Origin: Heloderma charlesbogerti
Taxonomy: Eukaryota > Chordata > Lepidosauria > Squamata > Helodermatidae
NCBI GenBank assembly: GCA_026122225.1
Contig: JANEZZ010001905.1
Span: forward strand, 1,984,001 to 2,048,000
Length of the DNA: 64,000 nt
Direction of reading: 5' to 3'
How positions within the stretch are numbered: position 1 is the stretch's first letter; the number at the start of each line of letters is the position of its first letter. The notes under the pieces were generated by a model. The model was not told the DNA's origin. It was given only the letters and a program-made list of their open reading frames with translations, and did no database searches. A program made the position numbers and the translations under genes. Positions 21,385 through 34,321 of this stretch are shown here, one piece after another.

Positions 21385-21727
21385 GTTCGCATCTTCCGGA
21401 CCGAACAAGGACATGGATGCAATCTGCTGTCAAAGTCTGTACATTTCCGAGCTTGCAATGTTCTTTGCAGACCACCCCCCACACTGCGTTTGAGAGCATG
21501 CATACATTTCAAAATGAGCGCATTTCAAAAATGTGTTTGTTTAAAAAATGCACACAACCGATGCATACATTTGGGGAAATATACATGGAAATATGCACAG
21601 ATTGCCATGCGTTAAAAATAACAAACAAAGCTTGCAATCTGATATGAAGGTGAGTCAGAATGAGCTTTGAGATGGAATTTGGAGAACTTTGACAAGCTGG
21701 AGTTTTGCTGATTTGCACATCCTTAGT
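21385..21727. repeat. AT-rich MITE of AGGGATG family
   Basis: Interior ATGCATACATTTGGGGAAA and AAATGCACACAACCGATGC words, and a right end GATTTGCACATCCTTAG. The left end is uncertain. Confidence 0.5.
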
Positions 21728-23160
21728 CTATCAGCTGCCACTAGGTGCGATAGCTAAAAGGAACCTCCATGTTCAGAGGCAGTATGCCTCTGAATAGCAG
21801 ATGCTGGGGGGCGGGGCAACACCATGGGAGGGTGGCTGTGTGCCCTGTTGCTGCTTCTTGCAAGCTGCAGACAGCCATTGCCTCCTCCTCCCTTGTGCTG
21901 CCGCCAGCCAGATCTGGATCTGAAGCAGGAACCCGCTGCCCTTGTATCATGATGTTCAGGCGTTCCTGTTCCATGCAACGGCATGCTGAGGCCTGGGATG
22001 TCGGTGGCTTGTCTGGAGAGCTGCTTCAATCCCCATGAACAGGCTGAGCCTGTCCTCAAAAGACCAAAACAGGCCCCAGCTGGGATGCCAAGGAGGCCGG
22101 CAGGCTGACATTTTCTAATCACGCTCCCCCCAACACTCCCAGCAACAGCAATCTGGCTCGACAGCCCCATTTTTCCACCCGTGAAGAGGCACAAAAATAG
22201 CCAAACTTTCCCTGCTACCTGGAGGCACTTTTGGAGCCAGCTTGCGGTGAGGGGTAACTGAAGTTTAAACCTTATTACTGCCACACATGTCTCTAAAAGC
22301 CTGATAATTAGCCAGCACAAAGTTTTATAGACTGTTTCTGGCTTCAGGGGCTTCTTGTACTTTTCAAAACAAACCAGAGCAACAGGACTGTTTCAACTGA
22401 GATCTGGAATGCATGTCTGGAAACTGCAGACACACGGGGAACCTGGCCTTTGCATGTACCTTCCTGACCCCCACAGATCCGCCTAGGGGGCTTCATGTCC
22501 AGCAGACATCAACCCTGCAGCCAGTTTTCCCCATGGAGAGAGGACAGTGCTTGGAAGCATGTGAAGAGTGCATTTTCCTCACCACTAAGGAGCCACAGCT
22601 AGAGGTTGAGGTGTTTTAATGGACAACTCATCTGCAGGCTGTGATGTTGCAGGAGCCTCCAGTGAGGTAAAGACGGAGAGGCACCAACCACGCGCCACGG
22701 GGAGGAGCAGAAAACGAGGCAATCCAGCATGACTTTGCCCTGCATTTACAGCTGTTAAGATGTTAGATCACAGCTTGCCGCTTGGGGAGATGCTGGCTCG
22801 CAGTCGGAACACATTTACATCTTGGAGGGATTAATTTGTCTCCACCATGTCATCCTGGTGGAAGCAAAGCAAATTCCACAGCAAGGGCCATTCACCTCCC
22901 CAGACGGATTCCTGTACACGGTGGCAGAATAAAAAGAAGGCCTTTGTAGTGCCAGAGCCGGTTACAAGGGGAATGGAAAGGGGTGTGGAAAGCGATGAGC
23001 AAAAAGGCCGTAGGGCTAAATGTTGTTTTCTTAAATCTGCCTTGTCAATTGGCATTGTGTGGGTTGCCTAGCCGTTGCTCACCTCCATGCATGGATCGCT
23101 GCTCCTGTCATCTCTGTGTTGTTAATTCCTCGAGCCTCCCCTCACCCCTCACCTTGTCTT
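21728..23160. other. Intronic sequence without recognised feature
   Basis: Mixed composition. No family motif in any frame. One longer minus-strand frame (21754-22320) lacks domains and splice logic. Confidence 0.45.
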
Positions 23161-23164
23161 CTCC

Positions 23165-23265
23165 ACTGTTGATATTCTGACTGTAAGCTCCTTGGGGCAG
23201 GCACTTGTCTTTTCTGCTTAGGAGCAGATTGTACGTAGATGGCACTGTACAGATGTCAGGGATGT
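23165..23265 (+). mobile_element. L2 LINE 3' fragment
   Basis: CTGTAAGCTCCTTGGGGCAG followed by GCACTTGTCTTTTCTGC and TAGATGGCACTGTACAGATG is the characteristic L2 3' end. It is antisense to LPP. Confidence 0.8.
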
Positions 23266-24339
23266 CATCATAATTACTGAAATTAATATTATTGTTTCTA
23301 AGCAGGAAGGCATTTCTAGACTGGAACATGGATTTTCTTCCTTTCTTTTTAATTCCAGGCTGCTGCTGACTAATGACTTACCGGGCTCTCTGTGAGACGG
23401 CAAAAACTAGTAAAAGAATTTGTGGTCTAGTAACTTTTCTGGACTTGTTTGCAAGGGAAATTCAAGCACGTAGGTGGAGAAAGGATGGAGCAATGCAAAA
23501 TGAACGCTGGGCAGCATTTGCAAGAGACATAAAGACTTGTGTGTGTATGTTTTGTTTTGTTTTTAATGCCATATGTGCTTGATGACATCACATTGGCCAC
23601 ATTATGCATGTTCACATATTAACATTTGGTAATCTAAGGAAAGACGCTCAGCAGGAAAAGCCACATTTGAAGAACAACAAAGCAGAACTTAGATTTCTCT
23701 GAGATGTCAGAGTGGAACTCAGAAGGGTACATTTACAGCATGATTCTCTGCTTGATGTTTGCATGCCAACTTCTCCCTCTGCTCCGCCTGACATCTTTAA
23801 AGACTGCATTCGTTCACAGGAACAGGAGAATGTTCACCCATTTGAATCATTCAGATGAAGTGCAGTCATCATTATGCCATTGCCAAGGATCAAAAGCACA
23901 AGCATTTCCAATCCCAACGATGGGAACATTAGACGTGGCAGGTTCTTTTTTTTTAAATTAAAGAAGAACAAACGTCATCTCTTGTTTTGACAAAGAAAAA
24001 CAACATCAGCAATAACACAGAATCAAATGTGAAAGAAGATGAAGAAGAAGGACCGCAGTTATCATTGGGTCTCCTTTCAACAGATGGGCCAATGCTTACA
24101 GCGTAAAAGGAGGAGGAGAGAGAATAAATTTGACACGAGTGATTATTAGACAATGCAAGGGCCTGTATCACAATTCCTTCCTTCTACCACAGCCTGCAGA
24201 TGTGTCGGACTACAACTCCCATACTGCTGCGGTGTAATTCGTGACCTGGCTGTTTCCAAGAGAATCACTTGCCAAGAGCTCGAAGTGGGCAAATCACAAG
24301 ACCTACTGGACAATGATTATCAATGAACAGGCAAAACAG
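23266..24339. other. Unique AT-rich intronic sequence
   Basis: No coding or repeat signature apart from a foldback-family scrap at 24187-24230 (GTGTCGGACTACAACTCCCA). Confidence 0.45.
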
Positions 24340-24748
24340 ATAGGAACAAGCAAAAGCCCTATGAAGAGAGACTGAAAGAACTGGGCATGTTTAGCTGTGA
24401 GAAGACTGGGGGGAGACAGCATAGCGCTCTTCAAGTACTCGAAAGGTTGTCCCAGAAAGGAAGGCCAGGATCTCCATCATCCCAGAGTGCAGGACACAGA
24501 ATCATGGGCTCAAGTTCCAGGAAGCCAGATTCTGGCTGAACATCAGGAAAAACTTCCCGACTGTTAGAGCAATACGACACTGGAACCAATTCCCTAGGGA
24601 GGTGGTGGGCTCTCCCTCACTGGAGGCGTTCAAGACGAGGCTGGACAGCCACCTGTCAGGGATGCTCTGACTTGGATTCCTGCATTGAGCAGGGGGTTGG
24701 ACTTGATGGCCTTGTAGGCCCCTTCCAACCCTACTATTCTATGATCTT
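24340..24748 (+). mobile_element. CR1 LINE 3' end
   Basis: It begins in the C-terminal reverse-transcriptase region (AGCCCTATGAAGAGAGACTG, encoding the YEERLKEL-type motif). It continues through TGGTGGGCTCTCCCTCACTGG and ends CCTTCCAACCCTACTATTC TATGAT. 5' truncated, with no intact frame. Confidence 0.9.
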
Positions 24749-25126
24749 ACAAGCCCTCTGCTCAGGCAATCTAGCCAGGGCTGCCTTTCAAGTCAGCCAT
24801 CTTGGGCCCAAAATGGGATATCCAACAACAGGGATGGGAGATGAAGAACCAGACATTCAAAAAGTGGACCCCCCATCTAGTGGTGGGTGGGGACAAAGGC
24901 AAAAGGGGAAGGGCCAACATACCAGCCTATTTTAGCTTAAAGCTCTTCCTGCCCATCACTCAGAGAAGAGGCATCTTAACTTTTTAGAATAGGGAAAAAA
25001 CTGTGCAAAAGCCGGGAAACCACCCAAGGCCGTGGCCATCTGGGGAACCATAAAGGGCTGGGCTTGGACCGCACCCCAGCTCTAAGTGCAAAAGAGAATA
25101 AATATACTTAAAAAAAAAGAAAAAAA

Positions 25127-25435
25127 GGTAAAGGTGTTCCCAACCAGTCGTGCCGACTCTAGGGTGCGGTGCTCATCCCCGTTTCTAAGCCGAAGAGCCA
25201 GCGCTGTCCGAAGACGCTTCCGTGGTCATGTGGCCAGCATGACTGAACACCGAGGTGCATGAAACGCTGTTACCTTTCCCGCTGAGGCGGTACCTATTTA
25301 TCTACTTGCAATGTCTTGCTTTCGAACTGCTAGGTTGGCAGAAGCTGGGACTGAAGACGGGAGCTCACTCCGTCACGCAGCGCTCGGGTCTCGAACTGCT
25401 GTCCTGCTGACCTTCCGGTCTGCAATTCAGCGGGG
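25127..25435 (-). repeat. tRNA-derived SINE, minus orientation
   Basis: Read on the minus strand the right end gives a B-box-like AGTTCGAGACC. The body holds GAGTCGGCACGAC and GGTAACAGCG-type blocks seen in squamate tRNA SINEs. The A box is weak. Confidence 0.6.
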
Positions 25436-28400
25436 TTTCTTTCCTTCTTGAGCCCCTGCATGGGGGTGGGTGGTGGTGCAGTTTTAAGAAAAAAAGTGCC
25501 TGGGTGGGAAGGTTCCCCCCCCACACACACACTGGGGCCCTGTGTGCTTACACAAAAGTAAAAGTTATGAATGCTTCTATGCTATGCATTTAATGTAACA
25601 TGTAGTTTTGCACTCAGAGTCTCTTCTCCTAGGACCCCGACTCCTGGGAAACATGGGGCACCTGAATTCAACCCTCACAGTCCCCAGGCCGGTCTCTGAG
25701 ACATCCAGCACCCCCAACCCAATCCTGTGGTCCCTGGAACCCACCATTCACCCCTCTGCCCTTCCAATAAGACCCTGGTTTCCTCGTGCAACTCTGCTAT
25801 TACTATTTTGAAGCAGCAATAGAAGCGATACTCCAAGAGCACAGAGATGGCGGAAGTGCTGCTGACGTCACTGAGCAAGAGCGTATGCTCTGTCTCCTCA
25901 GGTGCAATTTGTGTACTACAGTGCCTCAATGGACAGTTTGCTCCGTTCAGCGACCGCCCAAGCAACAGCGGCATCCACCCCCACTCTGCTTTTTCTTTAG
26001 CTTGGCTTTGCGGTAATAAGTATTCACTGGAAATGGACAGCTATTAGGCAGCCGGCAACAGGAGCTTCATAGCACAGCTGAGCTCAGAATCTGTTTTTGC
26101 TTCCATTCATAAAAGAATTAAACTAACAGGACTAAGAAGAATGAAAACTTATTTTCCCAGCACCTTAGATGCCACACGGTTTACATACAATTATGGGGGG
26201 AAATGACAGGAAATGGACCCATTTCTACTGAAGCGTCCTTGTCATGTTTCGCGCTGTTTCATTTCATGGCCCCTTTGGGGATGAGCAATTTCCCTCCAGG
26301 GCAAAAGATAAAGCTGCTGTTCGCGCACACATTGGGTGCCTTGCAGAAAAGCGGCACTAAGAAACACTCTCTGGTTTTGTGTTGCGTTTTCCTGTCCTTT
26401 ATATTCCCCTCAGTAAAATTATAGCCAATAAGCCTATGATTACAATACCGCCTCCTTGCTGTTGCCTTCTGTCCCCCCCGCCCCCGGCAATAATAGCTTC
26501 TGGCCACAAAATATCCAATACACAATATCTGGATCACACAGGAGCCCATGAAAGGGCCTAGGCGTGTCTGGAGGCCTCCAAGTGATTGTGGCGGCTACGG
26601 GTTATGACAGCTACTATGGGCGCCCATGAGCCTCTCCCTCCAGCAGCACAGGGCTTCTTATTGCAGTAGCACAGAGGAGCAAGGAAGCTCTAGCAATTCC
26701 CTTTCTGTTGCAACTTCTTTATTCCTCTCTCCTTGCTGCAAGAAGACATGTGTTGCTGGAGGGTAAGTGTGATGAGGCTAAGATGGCTGGAGGAGGTTCT
26801 CTGCAAGTGACTGTAGCAGCTGTTACAGTCAATAGCTGTTACAGTCACCCAGAGACTTCTGACCTCGCTGAGTCTTGCTGATGGGCTCCTGTGTGAGCCA
26901 GCCCTAAGATTCGCCAACCAGTTATGGTGGGGTGCAGTGAAGTAGCGTTTCACTATGTTAAGTGGGTTGCGATTAATCTGTGATCAATGCTGTGTGAATG
27001 CTTTTCAGTTGTGGGCCCACTGAGGTCAGGATATTGTGCCAAATGAGCAAATGAAGGGGTTTATGTCAAACACAGGATGTCCAAATATTACTCGGGGAAC
27101 TCCTGTAGACTTGTTGGAATTCATGGAGATCTCATGGTATCCACTGCGTGGGATCATCCTGGAAGCTTTTACTGGGCTTCCTCCTTGTCTGGTGGCTGCT
27201 TCTCATCTTTGGATTTCCTTCCTTCACAGGTGAACACCACCTATGCCCAGCTTGTTACAGAAGCAATGGCACATGCATTCACACTCACAGACCCATGATT
27301 GAGTAGGGAGAGTTCCTAATGCCTGACTCTTGCATGTCTGCTCAGGAGCTTCATGCAGGAGAACAGCAGAGGGCCTCCCTCCCCTGAAAAAGCAGCCATT
27401 CTCTTCTCTAACAGTGACAGCCAGACTCATTAAGCTCGTTAAAAGATCATAAAAACCCTGGGAGGTGGAAGCACGTACAATCTACGCTTGACTCTTTTAT
27501 TATTATTAGCTGGGTGATAAAATCACCAATTGGTGGTTATAAATTATAATGGCTGAAGCAGAAGCTGATGGATGCGCAAAAAAAGAGATCTCCTGTGGAG
27601 ATTCACCAGAAGCAGCGCTGGAAGACTCTGGGAACGGGATCTGCTTTGGGATAAAAAGAGCCCTCGCCCTGAGGAGTTGGACCAATTTATACGATCAGCA
27701 GAATCAAATGGCAAAGCTCTTTCTGGACCATATGACTTCAGGCTGCAGGGAAAGGTTTGCGCACTTGCCCCATATGGAAAACAAAAATGAAACCAACAGC
27801 AGCCCCTCCCTTCACATAGAAAGCCAGCATATCAGGGAGAACAATGGCCTGAACCTTCCTCTTTAACATCCTAGTTTTTTTAGGGGAAGGGGGGATTTTA
27901 TTCCATATGATTCTTCTGAGTCTTTAGGTCAGCTCATGTACCAAAGGCCAATTTTCATCATCAAAGCAGCCAGTCTGGGAATTTGGGTTGAGTTTGGGAT
28001 GTGGTGAAGTGGCCGCTGACCCCTCTGTGTCTCGGATGCTTGGCAGTTCGGCCCATTTAGGCTCTGTATGGGCAAACCATTGATAAAGTACGTATTGTAC
28101 ACTCAGAGGGTACATATTGGGGATGATGTGCATGGCCCCCGTCCTCCAATCCGCAGAGGTTGAGTGCAGCAAGTGGCAGCACCAGCGCACACTTTCCAGG
28201 GATGGGCAAATCGGTCAAGCTCGATTTCACTCAGGTTCTCATTTTTCCTATGCTAACTTTGTTCCATCCTGATTCTGCAAAGGACTGCAATGTTGTTTTA
28301 GTCCTCATGGATATTTGTACACATTTGCATGCACATTGTTTAAATTGCACATTTTTTGTTTGTGTTTCCCCAAATGTATGCATTTGGTGTGCGCTTTGGC

Positions 28401-29945
28401 AGATGTACACATTTCCCCTCATTGAATAAAGTGTTTCTGTGCATGTTTTTGAGAACACATACCATTTTGTGCACATTTTTTTAAACATACACTTTTATGT
28501 GCCTTTTTGGGGGGTTAACTGCATTGCAAACTTCAAGAAGGCATGCATCGGTGGCAACCTGTGTTCTGGTTTGTGTTTAGGATCAGGAACCGTGAATTTA
28601 GTAAGTTTGCATTGAACTGTGAACCAAACGAATTTCTCAACCAACCCTAACATGTAACTCACGACCCACACGCACACAACTGTACGCAGAAAGACCATCT
28701 GCCAGATATTCTGTTTGCCTGTCCTTTCAATCCTGCCCAGGACTTCCACAATTTTGCCACTTCCCAGCTCCATTACATTGGGACTTGTACTCTCATCAGC
28801 CTGCACTCCTTCCTGTCCCGGCACAGACGTTGATTGATTAACGGATTATGCTTCAATATAATTACACAGTGCGGAACCTCAGTAAGCAATCATGTAAAAA
28901 TGGGAAGGCTGTAAATAAAGGATCTTAAAAACGAAAGAGCACGAGGATAGAGCATTAATTAGATATATAAAGGAAATTCTCCTACACTGATTTCAGAAAG
29001 CACCGCTGGCATCTGTTGCTGGTAGTTAGTGCTCTGCCGAAAATTTCTTTCACATTTTTTTCGACCATTCTCATTCAACTTGATAGAAAATAAATTGTTT
29101 TCAAAAAGAAATTCAAAGGAGAAGAAAATTTCAGAGAAATGCTCAGGGCTTTGGTACAGGGTTTTGTGCCTACCTTACTCAGGAGATAGCCGAGGAGTGT
29201 GTGCAAGTGTCCTGTCTTTCATTGTCCACTCATCTCTCTGGCAGCCGGCAGCCTCCTTGGCTTCCCGCACTTCAATTAAAGCCCAAGGGAAGACATCATG
29301 AGGTAGTTCCTCCCATAGGGCTTTTTCGGATCAGGAAGTGCAGGCAGCCCGGCAGGCTATAGAGCAATGGAGAGATGTATAATAGGAAGAAAAAGGACAC
29401 ACTGCACTCTGGGCCAATGCCAAATTTACTCCACCGTTTTTGCGGTGGCTCTCCCCTCCCCCCATACATCGTGTCCTTGGAGGACACAAAGTACGGGACA
29501 TGGTTTAGGGTGCAAAATGGGGGCCAGGCTGCCAACGCATCTGCTATTGTTGCCACTTGCAGGGGCAGCACAAAAAACAAAAACCCTGAGGAAAAAAGAA
29601 GCTGTGCTACTGCTAATGGTGAGCTCCACTCTGAGAAAAAGTCTGAGAATTTCTCCTTCCCCTGGAGAAATTTGGTGAAATTGTCCCCCAATGTCTCTGC
29701 CCACAAATAGGGTGGAGAATTTTGAGAGGCCCCTTGTGCACAGCTCTACTTGTGCTACCAGCTCCTCTTGGAAGAGAAGGGAAGCTACAGTAACTACACA
29801 GTGTTATGTGGGAAGGGACTTTTTTTTTAATTGAGAGGTTTTACACATGCTGACTTTACAGGTAAAATGCTCTCACGGGGGCTTCCACAAAAAACGGTCA
29901 AATAACAATGAATGGCAATGCAATAAAACCTTTTTTAAAAAAAGC
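25436..29945. other. Long intronic stretch, mostly unique
   Basis: No exon with matching splice phase was found. It contains an AGGGATG-type MITE at about 28197-28650. AT-rich unique blocks lie at 26090-26560 and 28830-29120. Short frames around 29296-29710 overlap on three frames and both strands and look random. Confidence 0.45.
28197..28650. repeat. AT-rich MITE of AGGGATG family
   Basis: It starts CAGGGATGGGCAAATCGG, with an interior of TTGTGCACATTTTTTTAAAC words, and ends near AATTTCTCAACCAACCCTAA. The flanking octamers do not match, so the ends are decayed or approximate. Confidence 0.6.
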
Positions 29946-30180
29946 CATAGCTTTGAATGCAAACGCCCCAGGTTTGATCCCCTGGCACTTCCAGTTAAAA
30001 GGGGGAAGGAGACGGAAAAGCACCTTCTCTGCCTGGAATCTGGAGTGTGGCTGCCAGTAAGGTGGGCAGTCCTGGAGGATGTGGCCAAATGTTTCTAACC
30101 TGGTATAAGACCCCTTCCTCTGTTACACCCTGACAGGCAAGCATAGCCCTATCCTGGGATGCTTCCAAATGGAGTGCTAA
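29946..30180 (+). repeat. tRNA-derived SINE, decayed
   Basis: B-box-like CCAGGTTTGATCCCCTGGCA followed by TTCTCTGCCTGGAATCTGG, as in the SINE at 46412. Confidence 0.6.
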
Positions 30181-30738
30181 CAATCCAAAGGCATTGTGCA
30201 GCTATTCCATCTTTTCTTTCTTAACAGGTTTTCTGCAGTAAGAAACAAACAAAAAGATGGAAGCAGAGGTGGGAAAACATGGGAGGGTTACGAGGATGAG
30301 GAGAAGACATTTTCTGGATGCCCCCCCCCCTTAATTCTGTGAATAAGGTAAGGCAATGGCGCGATAAAAGCCTCATTTGGAAGCACCCCTGATGTAAATT
30401 GGAACCAAAAGCCATCTTTACTAGAGATGTGCGAAACATACACAGCTCTAGCATCAAAACTCTAAATTTTCCTTGAAATTCTTTCATTATTTCTTCTTAG
30501 CAGAAGCCTTCAACGTTGTGGTGAAATTTCGCTTCTGGCAAAGTTCACGAGCAATGCCAGCCCCGGGTCTTATACATTCTGTCCCCTCTGAATTTTAGCT
30601 CCAGGTATTATCATCCTCCACTTCTCCCTAGCTCCAGGAAATCCAAAGCTGATGAGAAGCGGAGGATGGCAATACCCAGAGCACAGCATGACAACCAACC
30701 TGTATTGCTGTTTTCTATGGCAATAGACATAACGAAAA

Positions 30739-30905
30739 GAGCCAGTGTGGTGCAGTGGCTAGAGTGCTGGACTGGGAGTCGGGAGATCTGGGTTCTAGTC
30801 CCCACTCAGCCATGGAAGCTCACTGGGTGACCTTGGGCCAGTCACAAACTTTCAGCCCAACCCACCTCACAGGGTTGTTGTTGTGAGGATAAAATGGAGA
30901 GGAGG
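30739..30905 (+). mobile_element. Sauria-type SINE, 3' truncated
   Basis: GAGCCAGTGTGGTGCAGTGG (A-box region), GGGTTCTAGTCCCCACTC (B-box region), then TTGGGCCAGTCAC and CACAGGGTTGTTGTTGTGAG. This is the tRNA-derived SINE typical of squamates. A second copy follows directly. Confidence 0.9.
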
Positions 30906-30908
30906 AGG

Positions 30909-31161
30909 AGAGCCAGTGTAGTGTAGTGGTGAGAGTGATGGACTGGGAGCCGGGAGATCCGGGTTCTAGTCCCCACTTGGCCATGGAAGCTCACTGGGTG
31001 ACTTTGGGCCAGTCACAGACTCTCAGCCCAACCTACCTCACAGGGTTGTTGTTGTGAGGATACAACGGTGAGGAGGAGGATAATGTAAGCCGCCTTGAGT
31101 TCCTTGCAAGAGGGAGAAAGGCGGGGTATAAATGCAATAAATAAATAAATAAATAAATAAA
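30909..31161 (+). mobile_element. Sauria-type SINE, near full length
   Basis: GAGCCAGTGTAGTGTAGTGG to the 3' tail AAGCCGCCTTGAGTTCC and GTATAAATGCAATAAATAAA. The tail is the Bov-B-like end that such SINEs share. A further orphan tail follows at 31165-31230. Confidence 0.92.
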
Positions 31162-31387
31162 AATCATGTACGCCGCCTTGAGTTCCTTGGAGGAAAAAAA
31201 GGTGGGATATAAATGTAATAAATGTAAAAGAGAACAGCCCTGCTAGATGGGACTAATGGCTTATCTAGTCCAGCACTCTGTTTCCAGATGGCTAATAATA
31301 ATAATAATAATGATGATGATGATGTTGTTGTTGTTGTTTCAATTTATAACCCACCTATATACAAAACACTCTAGGCAGTATATAAGG

Positions 31388-31640
31388 TTAAAAACAATTT
31401 AACAAAAATAATAGAGCCTTTAATTCCTGCTTAAACATCTTCAAAGAGGTCAGCAGACACATCTCAACGGGCAGGCCATTCCACAGCTGAGGGGCGGCAA
31501 AGGAAAAGGTCCTCTTGCTTGTGGCTGCTACTCTCACCATAGGCAGTCGCAGCAGAGAGCCCTCAGAAGACCTTAGGGATGTAGGGGAGGAGGCGCTCCC
31601 TAAGGCACCTTGGACCTCGACCACGTAAGGCCTTAACGGT
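31388..31640 (-). mobile_element. L2-type LINE ORF2 C-terminal fragment
   Basis: The minus strand keeps a frame with the block RTFSFAAPQLWNGLPVE and then FKQELKALLFLL, the conserved end of L2-clade ORF2 proteins. It is a dead fragment with no upstream reverse transcriptase in frame. Confidence 0.8.
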
Positions 31641-31734
31641 CAGAACCAGACCAGCACTGTCTATTTTGCCTGGAAAGAAACTGGCTATGGAGAGCCCACG
31701 AGCAGGACGCGAGTGCAATCGCACCCTACCGTCT

Positions 31735-32125
31735 GTGTTCCCTAGCAACTGATATCCAGTGCCTCAGATAGCGGAGGTAATATTTAGCCATCTTGAGCAG
31801 TAGTCACTGACAGCCTTTATCATCGATGAATATGTCTAACCCCTTTTAAAGCTACCTGTGCTTGCGGATCTCTCCACATACTGCGGCAGCAAATTCCATG
31901 TGTCAACTTTGTGCTGTGTGAAGAAGCCTTTCCTTTTGTCTGTCCTGGATCTCCAGCCATGCAGCTGCCTTCATACATTTAGATCATCCCCTTTAAAAAC
32001 CAGCTATGCTCCTGACCATGCACTGAAGGGGAATTCCATAAATTCTGCATGCGCTGTGCGAAGAGGTCTGCTCTTCTGCCTGTCTCGAATATCCCACCAT
32101 TTCCCTCCATTAGATGACCCCAGGT
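31735..32125 (-). mobile_element. CR1-group LINE fragments, antisense
   Basis: TTCCCTAGCAACTGATATCC, CAGTAGTCACTGACAGCC and GTGCTGTGTGAAGAAGCC are segments that also occur in order at 58670-58860. Decayed. Confidence 0.65.
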
Positions 32126-32529
32126 TCTAGGACAGGGGAGGGGGATGGAGTTGGCATGGGGGGCAGATGATGCTGCGGGCTGGAGGATGCCATGGCCCCT
32201 GATGGCATTGTTCCAGCAGGGAGCACAGGCTGGAGCTCCAGCCAGCTTTCTGTGTCACAGCTGCTTTGATCCTGCCACATCCGACACGTGACGGAGGAAA
32301 GTGCAGCACACATGAACGAAAATCCCTGTTATCTCTGACCACTGATTGGAGACAACAGGGGGACTCCTGCCCTCTTCCCAAATCCACTGTGGATGCCTGG
32401 GGGTGGGGTTTGGGCAGGGGGCAGGGCCCGTGGAGGAAGCCAAACCTCTGTGGACTGGATGGGGACTGGCCTGTGGGCTGGAAGCTCCCCTGCCCTGTTC
32501 TAGGATAATGAGGGAGGGAGAAGTTTTTC
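32126..32529. other. GC-rich intronic sequence
   Basis: Unassigned. Overlapping frames on both strands lack motifs. Confidence 0.4.
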
Positions 32530-32740
32530 TCTTCTCCACGTTTGCACACCATGCATCAGTTTATACACCTCTATCGTGTCCCACGCCCCAAATGTTGTCA
32601 CCTTTCCTCATAGGGGAGTTGCTCCAGCACCTTGATCATCTTAGTTGCCTTTTTCTGCACCTTCTCCAGGTCTATACTGTCCTTTTGGAGATGCGGCAAC
32701 CGGAACTATACATGGTGTTGCAGGTGTGGCTGCGCCAAAC
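32530..32740 (-). mobile_element. CR1-group LINE fragment, antisense
   Basis: ACACCTCTATCGTGTCCCAC and TTGATCATCTTAGTTGCC followed by CTGCACCTTCTCCAGG match the region 58990-59115 of the larger LINE. Confidence 0.75.
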
Positions 32741-34313
32741 CTGTGTCCCCCTCCCTATCCTACCCCACCCTGGAAATCACCGGTAGTCTTATCAAAACTG
32801 CTTCAGTCTTCCTCCAAATGTATTGGTTGCTTCAGCTGAGGAAGAACCTCCACATCCTCTTTGAAATTTCTCCTTGAAAGTGAAACTTCAAAGTAATATT
32901 TCGGTGGACACTCTACTTTCAAATGGGTTTTAGTGCCAAAGAATGTATGCAATTATCCCGAATCTCCCCCCGCCCGACCCCTGCCCTGATCCATAATACC
33001 CACAGAGCACAGATATTATCCATGCTACACCTCACTCCCCACCCATGGATGTTTGCTCATTTTTAAATGAAAAACAGCTTCAGAGGAAGCAACTGTGCCT
33101 GGGAAGAGGGCCAAGGGAGGGGATTTCTTAAGTTTTTCCCTTTCAGACATTTTTTCTGCTCAAATAATTTCCCCCAAATGCTTTTCACTCTATCAGGAGT
33201 GTGCGAGGAGAGAAATTACAGGTTTTTGCATCATTTTCCTTGTGGGGTGGAAAGCAGCTGGGAGAAGTTTTGAATGGGAAAATGGCCAGAAGGCAAGAGT
33301 TAAGGAGACCTGTCCTAGTATTCCCCCATCATTGAGGATTTTTTTCTGTTAAAAAAAGAAAAAAGCTGGAAAAAGACCCATGTAGCTGTGTGTAACATGC
33401 AGGTTGGTCTTTAGTGGGTTTGTTATGAGAATCCAATGAGATAAGCAATGCTTTTAACCCAGCCTCAGCATTTGAAAATAGGGTGCAAACAAAAGCTAAA
33501 AGTTAGCGGCCTGGACTGTATGTCTTACTATATTCCCAGCAAGAAATGTTCAGGTGGGTCTGGAGGAAAGGAGAGTAACAGGAAATCCTGTACTCAGGGG
33601 GCCAGTGCCAGTTTATAGAAAATTACAAAACATTATGAAGAAAGACAGCATAATGAGCTCCTTGGGGACCTCAGAATTTACCCAAGAAAAAGGAGCGCTT
33701 ACTCCAGGGTTTGCTGTGCCTTGTGAATTATTTAATAATCGTTCCTTAGCAGGATGAATATATTTATCTGTCCCATCGGAGAGGGAACACACTCTTGCAA
33801 TCTGTTTATACTAATTTTGAAAATATGATTTTCAAAAAGAAAAGGAGGGATGGCGCAGAAGTAAATACAGCCACTGAGGGACAGAAAAACCCCATTACAG
33901 CTTTGCCATCTTCTTGATTGGTTTTGGAAATTCAAGCTCAGATTGATTTGAGTGCTTTTTTAGCACTTGTACCTTGATTATCGTCACTTCTAAAAATGTG
34001 AGAATTACAGAGGCATTAATATAACTGAAAATTACCTTCTTCAAAGAACACCCAACTGAGGATTTCATGTAGCAATTATGGCTTTAGACTTCCTTTGCTG
34101 CACCATGGCCCCAGAGCCTGTTCTGCTGGTGTTCACAAACCACGCTTCCATGACCTTTTCTCCCACAGGTGGGGAAGAAGCTGGGGGTGAGTTTTTGATC
34201 GTGAAAATCGCCCACAGGGCTGCATTTACGTTATAAAAATAATCTGAGCCCCATGCAGGGAGTCAGATCACACGATCAGTGAATACACACAGGAGGAGGG
34301 CAGCAGGCCCCAG
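32741..34313. other. Unique intronic sequence
   Basis: AT-rich from about 33400 on. No family signature. Confidence 0.45.
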
Positions 34314-34321
34314 CCCTACAT

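Noticed and set aside
23165..23265. miR-28 orthologue in LPP
   Set aside because: Only one L2-like arm is present. No inverted partner within hairpin distance was seen.
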